Counted from the first letter of the stretch, positions 1-7,825 are shown. The stretch is 64,000 bases of DNA from Streptomyces natalensis ATCC 27448 (GCF_000935125.1 NZ_JRKI01000062.1:186001-250000); one strand, 5' to 3'. Translations and numbers: made by a program. The notes: generated by a model not told the origin, from the letters alone.

Positions 1-2
1 AC

Positions 3-908
3 GCCGCCGGCGATGACGACGAAGCCATCGAGTACGTCATCCGGGACTTCCGCGAGCTGCGCAACGAGCTGCGGCGCCGCACCAAGATGATCCGCTCCCT
101 GCCCCGCGACATCTGCCCAGAGTCGAAGGTGACGTCCGAGCTGGCCAGCAAGAAGGAACTCGGGCTGCACCCGATCGTGATCGGGGTGGACGAGTGCCAG
201 GTCCTCTTCGAACACCCCAAGTACAAGGACGAGTTCGAGGAGATCGCCACCGACCTGGTCAAGCGCGGCCCGGCCACCGGGATCGTGCTGCTGCTGGCCA
301 CCCAGCGGCCGGACGCCAAGGCGCTGCCCACCGGCATCTCCGCGAACGCCTCGGCCCGTTGGTGCCTGAAGGTCATGGGCCAGCTGGAGAACGACATGGT
401 CCTGGGCACCTCCGCCTACAAGCGCGGGGTGCGCGCCACGATGTTTTCCTGGGCCGACAAGGGCATCCACTACTTCGTCGGCGAAGGCTCCGACGCCCGG
501 ATCGTCGGCTCCGTCTACGTCGATGGCGTCGGCGCCGACGCCATCGCGCTGCGGGCCCGAACGGCCCGCGAGGACGCCGGCACCCTCTCCGGCCACGCGC
601 TCGGCGAGGAGCCCGAGGCGGACGCATCGGCAGCGTATGACCTGCTGCGGGACCTCCTCGGCGTGATCCCGGCCGAAGAGGCCAAGGTCTGGAACGAAAC
701 CGTCGTGGCCCGCCTGGCCGAGCTGCGGCCCGAGGTCTACGGCGAATGGGCCGCCGAACAGCTCACCACCGCCCTCAAGCCCTACGGCATCGAGACCGTC
801 CAGATCGGCCGCCGCATCAACGGCAAGGTCGTCAACCGGCGCGGCATCGAGCGCGCCCACATCACCGCTGCAGTAGCAGAGCGTGACGGAAAGCGCGACG
901 CCGGATGA
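3..908 (+). CDS. FtsK/SpoIIIE-type conjugal DNA translocase TraB, C-terminal part (5' truncated by window)
   Basis: This is the ATPase that moves double-stranded DNA between mycelia in Streptomyces conjugation; such proteins act as membrane-bound hexamers. The frame is open from base 3, so the start and the Walker A motif lie upstream of the window. Visible are a Walker B segment (IVIGVDECQVLFE), the sensor-like LLLATQRPDAKALP stretch and the NASARWCLKVMGQ motif common in FtsK/TraB ATPases. A C-terminal region of about 90 residues ends in a basic winged-helix-like segment (GRRINGKVVNRRGIERAH), where TraB proteins read plasmid clt repeats. It is first in the run of transfer genes. Confidence 0.85.
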   Translation, partial: AAGDDDEAIEYVIRDFRELRNELRRRTKMIRSLPRDICPESKVTSELASKKELGLHPIVIGVDECQVLFEHPKYKDEFEEIATDLVKRGPATGIVLLLATQRPDAKALPTGISANASARWCLKVMGQLENDMVLGTSAYKRGVRATMFSWADKGIHYFVGEGSDARIVGSVYVDGVGADAIALRARTAREDAGTLSGHALGEEPEADASAAYDLLRDLLGVIPAEEAKVWNETVVARLAELRPEVYGEWAAEQLTTALKPYGIETVQIGRRINGKVVNRRGIERAHITAAVAERDGKRDAG

Positions 909-912
909 GCCC

Positions 913-962
913 GCGGGGCCGCTATCGCTAGCAGTAACCCTCGCTAACGTTAGCGGCCCCGC
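913..962. promoter_or_regulatory. Hairpin with nested palindrome downstream of the translocase gene
   Basis: A perfect 12-bp stem (gcggggccgcta at 913-924 with tagcggccccgc at 951-962) encloses a 14-bp palindrome, cgctaacgttagcg, at 942-955. A related cgctagcg word recurs at about 991-998. It may be a terminator for the translocase gene, an operator for an element-encoded repressor, or a transfer-related site. Only the symmetry is seen; the function is inferred. Confidence 0.5.
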
Positions 963-1048
963 TAGCGCCCCGCACCACATCTGATCAGGCCGCTAGCGGA
1001 TAGCGGCCCACCTGCGGAAACCCCAGAAAACCGCCCTGGAGGCCGTTC

Positions 1049-1300
1049 ATGACCCCCACCGCCCTCGCTATCACCTTCCCACTCATAGTTACTTTCTGTT
1101 ACGTAGCTCTGTGTGCGGTCAGCCCGTTCGGCAACTGCCGCAAGTGCCGCGGCTTCGGCTACGCGCTCAAGAAAGACCGCCGCGGACGCCTCAGCCCCGG
1201 CAAGACCTGCCGCCGCTGCCACGGCGACCGCAAGCGCATCCGCGTCGGCCGCCACCTGTTCAACGTCGCCGCCCGCCTCCACCGCGACGGCACCCGCTGA
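1049..1300 (+). CDS. Small membrane protein with two CxxC pairs (AICE spread/transfer gene)
   Basis: An 83-aa protein whose N-terminus (residues 5-27) is a hydrophobic segment. It is followed by CRKCRGFG and CRRCHGD, two CxxC pairs of the DnaJ zinc-finger kind, and a very basic C-terminus. GGAGG at 1038-1042 lies 6 bases before the ATG. Its position right after the translocase matches the small spd genes of AICEs, which help spread the element within the recipient mycelium. The CxxC pairs suggest zinc binding. The role is inferred from position. Confidence 0.7.
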   Translation: MTPTALAITFPLIVTFCYVALCAVSPFGNCRKCRGFGYALKKDRRGRLSPGKTCRRCHGDRKRIRVGRHLFNVAARLHRDGTR

Positions 1301-1428
1301 TGCGCAGCGCACTGCGCACCGCCGCCGCCATCGTCCTGCTCGGTCTCGCGGCAGCCTCCTGCCCCGCCCACCACCCCGCCCCGAAGCCCAACCCCACCAC
1401 CCAGAAAGGAATCCCGGCATGGCCGTGA
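1300..1428 (+). CDS. Very small putative lipoprotein/secreted peptide
   Basis: A 42-aa ORF whose ATG overlaps the previous stop (TGATG at 1298-1302). It has an arginine-containing N-region, a hydrophobic core (AAAIVLLGLAA) and an AASC lipobox-like end at residues 18-21, then a Pro-rich tail. It also overlaps the next gene. The arrangement suggests translational coupling in the transfer operon. The size is near the limit of what can be trusted; homologues were not searched. Confidence 0.45.
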   Translation: MRSALRTAAAIVLLGLAAASCPAHHPAPKPNPTTQKGIPAWP

Positions 1429-1607
1429 CCATCTCCCTCGTCGCCCTGTTCGGCCTCGTCCTGTTCTTCCTGCTCCGCTCCAAGACCCTCGGCTACGGCT
1501 CCGCGTTCGTGGCCATCATGTTCGGCTTCTTGCTCGCCTCCACCGGAGCGTCGGGCCCGATCAACCAGCTCACCCACGCCGTTGTCGACTCCGTGCGGCA
1601 CCTGTAG
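1419..1607 (+). CDS. Small two-segment membrane protein (Spd-like)
   Basis: A 62-aa protein starting at ATG 1419, with AGAAAGGA about 7 bases upstream. Two hydrophobic segments (residues 3-20 and about 27-42) are separated by a short RSKTLGYG loop, and the C-terminus is polar. Such short bitopic or hairpin membrane proteins are typical of the Spd group encoded between tra and the replication genes of Streptomyces plasmids and AICEs. No catalytic motif is present. Confidence 0.65.
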   Translation: MAVTISLVALFGLVLFFLLRSKTLGYGSAFVAIMFGFLLASTGASGPINQLTHAVVDSVRHL

Positions 1608-1615
1608 GGCCGGCC

Positions 1616-2221
1616 GTGAACGACCACCTCACCGCGCGACACCGGCTCGCCGCCGCGGCCCCGAAAGCAGCGCCGGCCGTCGCCACCTCCACCGTGCTGA
1701 TCCTGGCCCGGATCTGGAACGCCAATGGCGCCGAACACTCCGTTGGCGACGCCTGGTTGATGGGCACCCTCGCCGGTGCCGCAGCGCTGGCCGGCACCGT
1801 GGCGGCCACTGGACGGCACGGCAACGGCGAACTCACCGCTACCGCGTTCGCCACCTCCGGCGCCCTTGCCGTGGCCGGGGTGGCCGCCTACGCCGAACCC
1901 CTCGCCCCTGCCCTGGTCCTGTGGGCGGTCGCCACGATCCTCGGCTACGTCCTGGCCGCCCGCTACTGGCGCCAGGACCGCCGCGAGGCCACCGCGCACC
2001 AGCAGCGCATGGAGGCCGTGCGCGAGGACCACCGCCACACCGAGCACCTCGAACTCATCCGATCCCGCACCCAGATCGAATCCCTGGCCTATGCCGTCCA
2101 GCTCTCCGATGCCCGCGCGGCACGCGAAGGACTGCCCGGCTTTGACCACGCACAGCTCACCCGCGCCGGACTGCCAGAACTGCCCGGCACCGGCATCGAC
2201 AAGGAGATCCCGAGTGGCTGA
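1616..2221 (+). CDS. SpdB-like membrane protein of the AICE
   Basis: A 201-aa protein starting at GTG 1616. The N-terminal half holds four hydrophobic segments (about residues 19-32, 48-66, 77-92 and 95-113). The second half is a charged, probably coiled, cytoplasmic region (RREATAHQQRMEAVREDHRHTEH). This layout matches SpdB proteins that interact with the translocase during plasmid spreading. The gene overlaps the next one by 8 bases, indicating coupled translation. Confidence 0.65.
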   Translation: MNDHLTARHRLAAAAPKAAPAVATSTVLILARIWNANGAEHSVGDAWLMGTLAGAAALAGTVAATGRHGNGELTATAFATSGALAVAGVAAYAEPLAPALVLWAVATILGYVLAARYWRQDRREATAHQQRMEAVREDHRHTEHLELIRSRTQIESLAYAVQLSDARAAREGLPGFDHAQLTRAGLPELPGTGIDKEIPSG

Positions 2222-2651
2222 CAGCACCGAATACGTGTCCCACGAGCCCTACATCCAGGCCGTCGCCGATGCCCTGGACGCGGCCGGCCTGACCGTCGCC
2301 GACTGGGGCGGCAGCGACGACGACCCTCGCGACGCCTACATCGAGTTCGACCGCGCGATCACGGCCCCCGCCTACGGCATCGAGACCGAGGTCAGCCTTC
2401 TGTGGACGGAGGAGAGGGGCTGGATGGTCGGCTGGGGCGACAAAGATTCCGTCCCGCAAAACGGCCTCGACTGGGTCATCGACCTGTCCACCGGAGTGCT
2501 CCCCACCCCCGACGAGATGGCCGCCGAGGCCCGCACGGTCGTCGCGAAGATCCCCGGCCCGCAGGGCGGGCCCTACGGCCGCTACCGCGATAGCTGCGAT
2601 GACGACAACTTCGAATCCCAGCTCGCCCAGTACGCAGGAAAGGACCGCTGA
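2214..2651 (+). CDS. DUF6292-type hypothetical protein
   Basis: A 145-aa soluble acidic protein from GTG 2214. It contains YIQAVADALDAAGLTVADWGG, a DPRDAYIEF stretch and a TEERGWMVGWGD segment, features I associate with the uncharacterised DUF6292 family common in Streptomyces mobile elements. The start is inside the preceding gene and the stop is two bases before the next start, so it belongs to the same transcript. No function is known. Confidence 0.6.
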   Translation: MADSTEYVSHEPYIQAVADALDAAGLTVADWGGSDDDPRDAYIEFDRAITAPAYGIETEVSLLWTEERGWMVGWGDKDSVPQNGLDWVIDLSTGVLPTPDEMAAEARTVVAKIPGPQGGPYGRYRDSCDDDNFESQLAQYAGKDR

Positions 2652-2652
2652 C

Positions 2653-3162
2653 GTGGGCTTCAACCCCAACAACTTCGTGACCATCAAGCTGGACTGCGTC
2701 GGCTGGCACCAGCCCTACACCCGCGACATCACCCGCCACCAGCTTGGCGAATTGCTCCTCCAGCTCGACACCATGGCCGCCGACACCGACGACGAGGAGG
2801 CCTCTGGGTGGCCGACGCCCGATGAGGCGTACGTCGGTGCCCCGAGCATCGCCGACGAGTTCACCTGGCTCTACCGGACCGCGGCCGACTGGCACGACGA
2901 GCTCGACCGCGAGTGGTACCTGCGACAGGCTGCGTTCCTCGACCGCATCGCCCTGCGCAACGACCCCGAAGAGCCGGGCATCGCCGCGGAGGAAGCCCAG
3001 GCAACGGCCACCTTCCTGCTGGACTGCGACAAGGCCGGAGACGGCGACTACGGCGGCCAACCGTACTGGCCCGAGCATCCAGCGGCGGAAGCCAACCCCC
3101 GCGGCTACGTCCGCCAGGAATACGTCCTGTGGCACCGCGGCCGGAACACCGACACCCAGTAG
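2653..3162 (+). CDS. Hypothetical protein of the AICE
   Basis: A 169-aa acidic protein (GTG start at 2653, one base after the preceding stop). It has no signal peptide or membrane segment. Trp and Tyr are frequent and Asp/Glu-rich patches are spread along it (MAADTDDEEASGW, CDKAGDGDYGG). I do not recognise the family. Its position between the Spd-like genes and the putative replication gene suggests an accessory role in the element. Confidence 0.6.
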   Translation: MGFNPNNFVTIKLDCVGWHQPYTRDITRHQLGELLLQLDTMAADTDDEEASGWPTPDEAYVGAPSIADEFTWLYRTAADWHDELDREWYLRQAAFLDRIALRNDPEEPGIAAEEAQATATFLLDCDKAGDGDYGGQPYWPEHPAAEANPRGYVRQEYVLWHRGRNTDTQ

Positions 3163-3247
3163 ATACGCCCGGGGCGGTTGCCTCTCACCACAAGACCGCG
3201 ACCGCCCCGGCTCTCCGTCCCTTCGAAGAAACAGGAGAACCCTCAGC

Positions 3248-5230
3248 ATGACACCTCCACCCGCACATGGGCAGCACGTCTCCGAGCCACCCATGCCCGG
3301 CCACACCGGCGATGACTTCACCCGCATCCCGCCCAACGACCTGGATGCCGAACAGGCCGTCGTCGGCGCCCTCATGCTCTCCACGGACGTCATCGCCGAG
3401 GTCAGCGCGACCATGGACCCGGGCGACCACTACCGTCCGGCCCACGAGACCATCCACCGCGCCATCCTCCACCTGCACGCCCAAAGCCAGGGCGTGGACC
3501 CGATCACCGTCGGCCACCACCTCGAACAGGCCGGTGACCTCCACCGCGTCGGCGGACGCAGCTACCTGATCACCCTCATCCAGGCCGTCCCCACCACCGC
3601 CAACGCGGGGTACTACGCCGAGATCGTCCGCGACCTGGCTCAGCGCCGCCGCAGCATCGAGGCAGGCACCCGCATCGTCCAGGCCAGCCTCTCCCCCGAC
3701 ACCACGGCCGAGGACCTGCGCCAGGCCCTGGCCCTGGGCGCCGAGACTCTGCCCACCACATGGCAGGAGCCGATCCCGCTCAACCACCAGCCCAAGCTGC
3801 CCGCCTTCCCCACCTGGGTCCTCCCCGACTGGCTGCGGGACTTCGTGGAGGCCCTGACCGAGGAGACCCAGACCCCGCCCGGCCTCGCCGGAACCCTGTC
3901 CCTCGCCGTCCTCGCCACCGCCGCCGGCGGCCGCGTCGTCGTCCAGCTCCGCGGGCGCTGGCGCGAACCGACGAACCTGTTCACGGTCGTCGCCCTGCCC
4001 CCGGGCAACCGCAAGTCGGCCGTCTTCTCGGCCATGACCGCCCCGCTGCACGCGGCCGAGAAGCTGCTCATGTCCGAGGCAGCCGGGCGCATCGCCGAAG
4101 CCGAGGTGACCGCCAAGATGGCCCGCGAGGCCGCCGACAAGGCCGCCGCTCAGGCATCCAAGGCCGAGGGCGCCGAACGCGACGGGCTGACCGCCGAGGC
4201 CATCGCCCTGGCCCAAGCCGCCGAAAGCCTCGAAGTCCCGGTCAAACCGCGCCTGCTGGCCGACGACTCCACACCCGAAACCCTCACCACCCTCATGAGC
4301 GAACAGGGCGGGCGCCTGTCGGTGATGTCCGCTGAGGGCGGCATCTTCGACATCATCGCCGGCCGCTACTCCGGCACCCCCAACATGGAAGTCTTCCTCA
4401 AAGGCCACGCCGGGGACTGGCTCCGCGTCGACCGCCGCACCAGGGACGAGAACATCGACGAACCGGCCCTGACCATGGGCCTGGCCGTCCAGCCCGACGT
4501 CCTCAAAGACATCGGCCAAAACCGCAGCTTCGACGGCCGCGGCCTGCTCGCCCGCTTCCTGTACGCGCTGCCCGAATCCCTGGTCGGCTACCGCAAGTCC
4601 GACCCTGACCCCATCCCCGACCACGTCGCAGCGCGCTACGACCGCACCATCACGGCCCTGACGCTCTCGCTAGCCGAGTGGACCGATCCCGCCGTCCTCC
4701 GGCTCACCCCTGAGGCCCACCAGGCCCTCCGCGCCTTTGACCAGCGCCTCGAACCCCAGCTCCGCGCCCGCGGTGGGCGGCTGGCGCACATCACCAACTG
4801 GGCCAGCAAACTGGTCGGCGCCAGCGCCCGCATCGCCGGACTCCTCCACCTCGGCCAGCACCTCGAAGACGGCTACACCCAGCCCATCAGCGGCGACACC
4901 ATGGACGCCGCCATCGAAATCGGCGACTACTTCACCACCCACGCCCTGACCGTCTTCGACCTGATGGGCGCCGACACCACCCTGGCCCGCGCCCGCATCC
5001 TCCTGGCCGTCCTGGAGGACAACGGCTGGGAGAGCGTCAGCCGACGCGACCTGTTCGCCAAGCTCTCCCGCTCCGAATTCCCCTCCGTCGGCGACCTGGA
5101 GCCCGTCATGGCGCTCCTGGAAGAACACGGCTACCTCCGCACCGACACCCCGCCCCGCACTGGCAAGCGCGGCCGGCCCCCGGCCCCCCGCTACCTCATC
5201 CACCCCCAGGTACGGGAGCCCAAGGCATGA
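3248..5230 (+). CDS. DnaB-N / DUF3987 fusion protein, putative AICE replication protein
   Basis: A 660-aa protein starting at ATG 3248, with AGGAG at 3233-3237. Residues about 26-130 resemble the N-terminal domain of replicative helicase DnaB (PPNDLDAEQAVVGALM, then DHYRPAHETIHRAI). The RecA-like helicase domain is absent. In its place, residues about 190-650 form a DUF3987-type region with a Walker-A-like PPGNRKSA and an acidic/alanine coiled section at about 280-330. It ends with a winged-helix-like tail and a basic RTGKRGRPP linker. It occupies the position where AICEs normally encode RepSA, RepAM or Prim-Pol. A helicase-loading or initiator role is an inference. Confidence 0.7.
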   Translation: MTPPPAHGQHVSEPPMPGHTGDDFTRIPPNDLDAEQAVVGALMLSTDVIAEVSATMDPGDHYRPAHETIHRAILHLHAQSQGVDPITVGHHLEQAGDLHRVGGRSYLITLIQAVPTTANAGYYAEIVRDLAQRRRSIEAGTRIVQASLSPDTTAEDLRQALALGAETLPTTWQEPIPLNHQPKLPAFPTWVLPDWLRDFVEALTEETQTPPGLAGTLSLAVLATAAGGRVVVQLRGRWREPTNLFTVVALPPGNRKSAVFSAMTAPLHAAEKLLMSEAAGRIAEAEVTAKMAREAADKAAAQASKAEGAERDGLTAEAIALAQAAESLEVPVKPRLLADDSTPETLTTLMSEQGGRLSVMSAEGGIFDIIAGRYSGTPNMEVFLKGHAGDWLRVDRRTRDENIDEPALTMGLAVQPDVLKDIGQNRSFDGRGLLARFLYALPESLVGYRKSDPDPIPDHVAARYDRTITALTLSLAEWTDPAVLRLTPEAHQALRAFDQRLEPQLRARGGRLAHITNWASKLVGASARIAGLLHLGQHLEDGYTQPISGDTMDAAIEIGDYFTTHALTVFDLMGADTTLARARILLAVLEDNGWESVSRRDLFAKLSRSEFPSVGDLEPVMALLEEHGYLRTDTPPRTGKRGRPPAPRYLIHPQVREPKA

Positions 5231-5424
5231 GCCACGACCCCGCCGCTGATTTTTGCGGCAATTCCCGCGATTTTTGCGGCAGCCACCCCCGCACCGTCAT
5301 TGCCGCAGGTCACACCGCATCTCCGGGCATTTTTGCGGATTCTGCGGTTTCTGCGGCGGCATCCGTAGCCGCAGCGCGAGTCCGCGCAGCAATCCGCGCT
5401 CCGCTGCATCTTCACGATGCGTAA
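5227..5424 (+). CDS. Small hypothetical ORF overlapping a repeat array
   Basis: A 65-aa ORF whose ATG overlaps the stop of the DnaB-N/DUF3987 gene (ATGA). It ends 15 bases before the excisionase start. Its composition is odd (FCGNSRDFCGS, then Ala-rich) because the DNA carries iterated TTTTTGCGG and TGCGG words. It may be a real coupled gene or simply open frame across a cis-acting repeat region. Confidence 0.3.
   Translation: MSHDPAADFCGNSRDFCGSHPRTVIAAGHTASPGIFADSAVSAAASVAAARVRAAIRAPLHLHDA
5249..5360 (+). repeat. Iteron-like TTTTTGCGG repeats and 9-bp TGCGG tandem
   Basis: ATTTTTGCGGCA occurs at 5249-5260 and 5270-5281 (21 bp apart, two helical turns), and ATTTTTGCGGA at 5329-5339. The third copy runs into a 9-bp tandem (tgcggattc, tgcggtttc, tgcggcggc, 5334-5360). 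T-runs are rare in this GC-rich DNA, so the array stands out. A binding site for the upstream replication protein or for xis/int is plausible but unproven. Confidence 0.6.
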
Positions 5425-5439
5425 TCGATGGAGGCCCGT

Positions 5440-5664
5440 ATGGCCAGTGCAATAGCCACCCTCCGAGGTGGCCTCCCGGACCGCTACCTCAAGCCCGAAG
5501 ACCTGGTCGATCTGTTCCAGCTGGACAGCGTCGAGACCGTCTACGCCTGGCGCAAGAAGCGCACCGGCCCTCCCGCGTTCCGCGTCGGCAAGCACCTCCG
5601 CTACGACCCCGCCGCCGTCAGCGCCTGGGCCGAGCAGCGCATGGCCGACGACGAAGCCGCCTGA
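5440..5664 (+). CDS. xis: Excisionase (MerR-like helix-turn-helix, Xis)
   Basis: A 74-aa DNA-binding protein with YLKPEDLVDLFQLDSVETVYAWRKKRTGPPAFRVGKHLRYDPAAVSAW compressed over the whole length, the compact winged HTH of AICE excisionases. The start at 5440 is preferred over 5428 because GGAGG at 5430-5434 sits 5 bases before it. The protein would bend DNA at attL/attR and steer the integrase toward excision. It is encoded immediately upstream of the integrase gene, as in pSAM2. Confidence 0.85.
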   Translation: MASAIATLRGGLPDRYLKPEDLVDLFQLDSVETVYAWRKKRTGPPAFRVGKHLRYDPAAVSAWAEQRMADDEAA

Positions 5665-5741
5665 CCCACAACCCAACGCCACCCACCAGCGGGGCGGGGC
5701 CTAAAGGGCCCCGCCCCGCACCATGCCCGAAGGGCCACCGC

Positions 5742-6983
5742 ATGGCAGGCCACATCCAAGACCGCTGGTACAAGACCGAACCTGGGCCCGACGGCAAGAG
5801 CCGCCGTATCAAGACCGACCGCTACGGCACCGGCATGCGCTACCGCGCCCGCTACATCGGCCCCGATGGCACCGAGAAGTCGAAGAGTTTCCCCGACGGC
5901 AAGAAGCGCCTCGCTGAGCAGTGGCTCCTGCATATCGAGGCGGACATGTCCCGAGGCCAGTACGTTGACCCCCTTAAGTCCAAGACCACGTTCCAGGAGT
6001 ACGCCGAGAAGTGGTTGCCCGCCGCGGCCGACGACCCGAATACCGAGGCGTCCATGACTTCGCAGCTCAGGCTGCACGCCTTTCCGTACATCGGCTCTCG
6101 TCCTCTTGGCTCGTTCCGGCCGGAGCACATCCGGAACTGGCAGCTGGAAATGAAGAAGAACGGCGTGGCGGGTTCGTACGCCCGGACCATCTACTCCAAC
6201 GTGCGAGGGGTGCTGAGCGCGGCCGTCGATGACGAGTACCTGACGCGCAACCCTTGTGCTGCCCGCTCAGTGAAGCCGCCGGAGGTGGAGCCCAAACGCG
6301 TCATGCCATGGACGCCGGCACGTGTCTTCGCCGTACGTGCTGCCATGCCAGAGCGCTATCAACCGATGGTCGACTTGGGGGGCGGCTGCGGACTCCGACA
6401 GGGGGAGATCCTCGGGGTGGCCGTGAGCGCCCTCGACTTCGAGACCCAGACCCTGCACGTCGTGCGTCAGCTGAAGCTCAGCCGGAGCAAGCCCGTATTC
6501 GCCCCGCCGAAGGGTGGAAAGCTACGGGATGTGCCGCTCCCGGGCCCCGTGGCTGACGTGCTTCGATCCCACATGAAGCAGTTCCCACCGGTCAAGATCA
6601 CGTTGCCCTGGAGGACGGTAGACGGGCCGAAGGTCACGGAGCGCCTGATCTTCACGGGGCCGATGGGTAACCACGTCTGGCGCACTTCCCTGAACGAGGA
6701 GGCATGGAAGCCTGCCCTTGTGGCTGCCGGAGTCATACCCGACCGCCAGAGCAGGGCGGAGAGCTACGCCGCTGCCCGCGAGCACGGGATGCACGCTCTG
6801 CGGCACTTCTACGCGTCAGCGCTGCTGGACGGCGGGGAGAACATCAAGGCTGTGAGCGAGTATCTGGGGCACAGTGACCCCGGGCTGACACTCAGGGTGT
6901 ACGCACACCTAATGCCGAGCAGCCAGGAGCGCACCAAGAAGGCCATCGCCACCATCTACGACAAGGCCCGGAAATCGACGTGA
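5742..6983 (+). CDS. int: Tyrosine recombinase integrase of the AICE
   Basis: A 413-aa site-specific recombinase. Residues 1-75 are an arm-binding-type domain (RYRARYIGPDGTEKSKSF), about 85-180 the SAM-like core-binding domain, and about 190-410 the catalytic domain. The catalytic set is present: R219 in GCGLRQGE, a beta-hairpin lysine near 260 (PPKGGKLRDVPLP), H351-x-x-R354-H355 (HALRHF), H377 (YLGHSDP) and nucleophile Y387 (RVYAHLM). The start at 5742 has GAAGGG upstream. Compared with neighbours its codons are less GC-extreme in places. It should integrate the element by att recombination close to its own 3' end. Confidence 0.93.
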   Translation: MAGHIQDRWYKTEPGPDGKSRRIKTDRYGTGMRYRARYIGPDGTEKSKSFPDGKKRLAEQWLLHIEADMSRGQYVDPLKSKTTFQEYAEKWLPAAADDPNTEASMTSQLRLHAFPYIGSRPLGSFRPEHIRNWQLEMKKNGVAGSYARTIYSNVRGVLSAAVDDEYLTRNPCAARSVKPPEVEPKRVMPWTPARVFAVRAAMPERYQPMVDLGGGCGLRQGEILGVAVSALDFETQTLHVVRQLKLSRSKPVFAPPKGGKLRDVPLPGPVADVLRSHMKQFPPVKITLPWRTVDGPKVTERLIFTGPMGNHVWRTSLNEEAWKPALVAAGVIPDRQSRAESYAAAREHGMHALRHFYASALLDGGENIKAVSEYLGHSDPGLTLRVYAHLMPSSQERTKKAIATIYDKARKST

Positions 6984-7009
6984 CGGCCCACGGACGGCCC
7001 CGGCTATGA

Positions 7010-7054
7010 ATCATGCCCCCTATCAGCGAGAAAGCTGCTGGTAGGGGGCATGAT
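7010..7054. terminator. Bidirectional hairpin between integrase and gpmA; likely attR neighbourhood
   Basis: A near-perfect 17-18-bp inverted repeat (arms 7011-7027 and 7037-7053, one G-U pair, 9-base loop) separates the convergent int and gpmA genes, with a T-rich stretch (gttttacttcttcttc) on the gpmA side. It probably ends transcription from both directions. Because the element/backbone junction must be here or in the gpmA 3' end, the hairpin may also belong to the att region. Confidence 0.75.
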
Positions 7055-7063
7055 CACAGAGTT

Positions 7064-7825
7064 TTACTTCTTCTTCCCCTGGTTCTTCACGGCCTCGATG
7101 GCGGCCTTGGCGGCCTCCGGGTCGAGGTAGGTGCCGCCCGGGTTGAGCGGGCGGAAGTCGGCGTCCAGCTCGTAGGAGAGCGGGATGCCGGTGGGGATGT
7201 TCAGGCCGGCGATGTCCGCGTCGGAGATCCCGTCGAGGTGCTTGACCAGCGCGCGCAGGCTGTTGCCGTGGGCGGCGACCAGGACCGTACGGCCGGCGAC
7301 GAGGTCCGGGACGATGCCGTCGTACCAGTACGGCAGCATGCGCGTGACGACGTCCTTGAGGCACTCGGTGCGCGGGCGCAGCTCGCTGGGGATGGCGGCG
7401 TAGCGCGGGTCGTCGCTCTGCGAGAACTCGGCGCCGTCCTCCAGGGCGGGCGGCGGGGTGTCGTACGAGCGGCGCCAGAGCATGAACTGCTCCTCGCCGA
7501 ACTCGGCCAGGGTCTGCGCCTTGTCCTTGCCCTGGAGCGCGCCGTAGTGGCGCTCGTTCAGCCGCCAGCTGCGGTGCACCGGGATCCAGTGCCGGTCGGC
7601 GGACTCCAGGGCGAGCTGCGCGGTGCGGATGGCGCGCTTCTGGAGGGAGGTGTGCACTACGTCGGGGAGCAGGCCGGCGTCCTTGAGCAGCTCTCCGCCG
7701 CGGACCGCCTCCTTCTCACCCTTCTCGTTCAGGTTGACGTCCACCCAGCCGGTGAACAGGTTCTTCGCATTCCACTCGCTCTCGCCGTGGCGGAGGAGGA
7801 TCAGCTTGTGCGTCGCGTCGGCCAT
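7064..7825 (-). CDS. gpmA: 2,3-bisphosphoglycerate-dependent phosphoglycerate mutase
   Basis: A 253-aa cytoplasmic enzyme interconverting 3- and 2-phosphoglycerate in glycolysis and gluconeogenesis. The phosphohistidine motif LLRHGESEWN (H13) is at the N-terminus, and the second catalytic His lies in LVAAHGNSLRAL. ERHYGALQGKDKAQT and RRSYDTPPP are typical of the dPGM family. The length matches the family (about 250). The C-terminus is lysine-rich (NQGKKK). It is the first backbone gene after the mobile element and is convergent with its integrase. Confidence 0.95.
   Translation of the reverse strand: MADATHKLILLRHGESEWNAKNLFTGWVDVNLNEKGEKEAVRGGELLKDAGLLPDVVHTSLQKRAIRTAQLALESADRHWIPVHRSWRLNERHYGALQGKDKAQTLAEFGEEQFMLWRRSYDTPPPALEDGAEFSQSDDPRYAAIPSELRPRTECLKDVVTRMLPYWYDGIVPDLVAGRTVLVAAHGNSLRALVKHLDGISDADIAGLNIPTGIPLSYELDADFRPLNPGGTYLDPEAAKAAIEAVKNQGKKK

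Larger units (their letters stand above)
1..7009 (+). mobile_element. Right part of an actinomycete integrative conjugative element (AICE, pSAM2-like)
   Basis: A single plus-strand run goes from an FtsK-type translocase (cut by the window edge) through Spd-like small membrane proteins and a putative replication protein to excisionase and integrase. This is the usual AICE order of transfer, spread, replication, xis and int. The right junction must lie between the integrase stop (6983) and the gpmA 3' end (about 7064), because backbone genes begin there. The left end and its direct-repeat att copy are outside the window. No KorSA-like GntR regulator or RepSA-type initiator is visible in this part. 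Confidence 0.85.

Noticed and set aside
3185..4624. A 479-codon minus-strand open frame opposite the DnaB-N/DUF3987 gene
   Set aside because: Composition is typical of an antisense shadow (Gly, Val, Asp-rich, no motif). The plus-strand protein has recognisable domains.
3248..5230. Replicative DnaB helicase of a prophage
   Set aside because: Only the N-terminal DnaB domain is present. The RecA-like helicase motifs are missing and there are no phage structural genes nearby.
7010..7054. Possible tRNA fragment as integration site
   Set aside because: The sequence is a simple hairpin. There is no T-arm (TTCGA-like), acceptor stem or CCA end on either strand.
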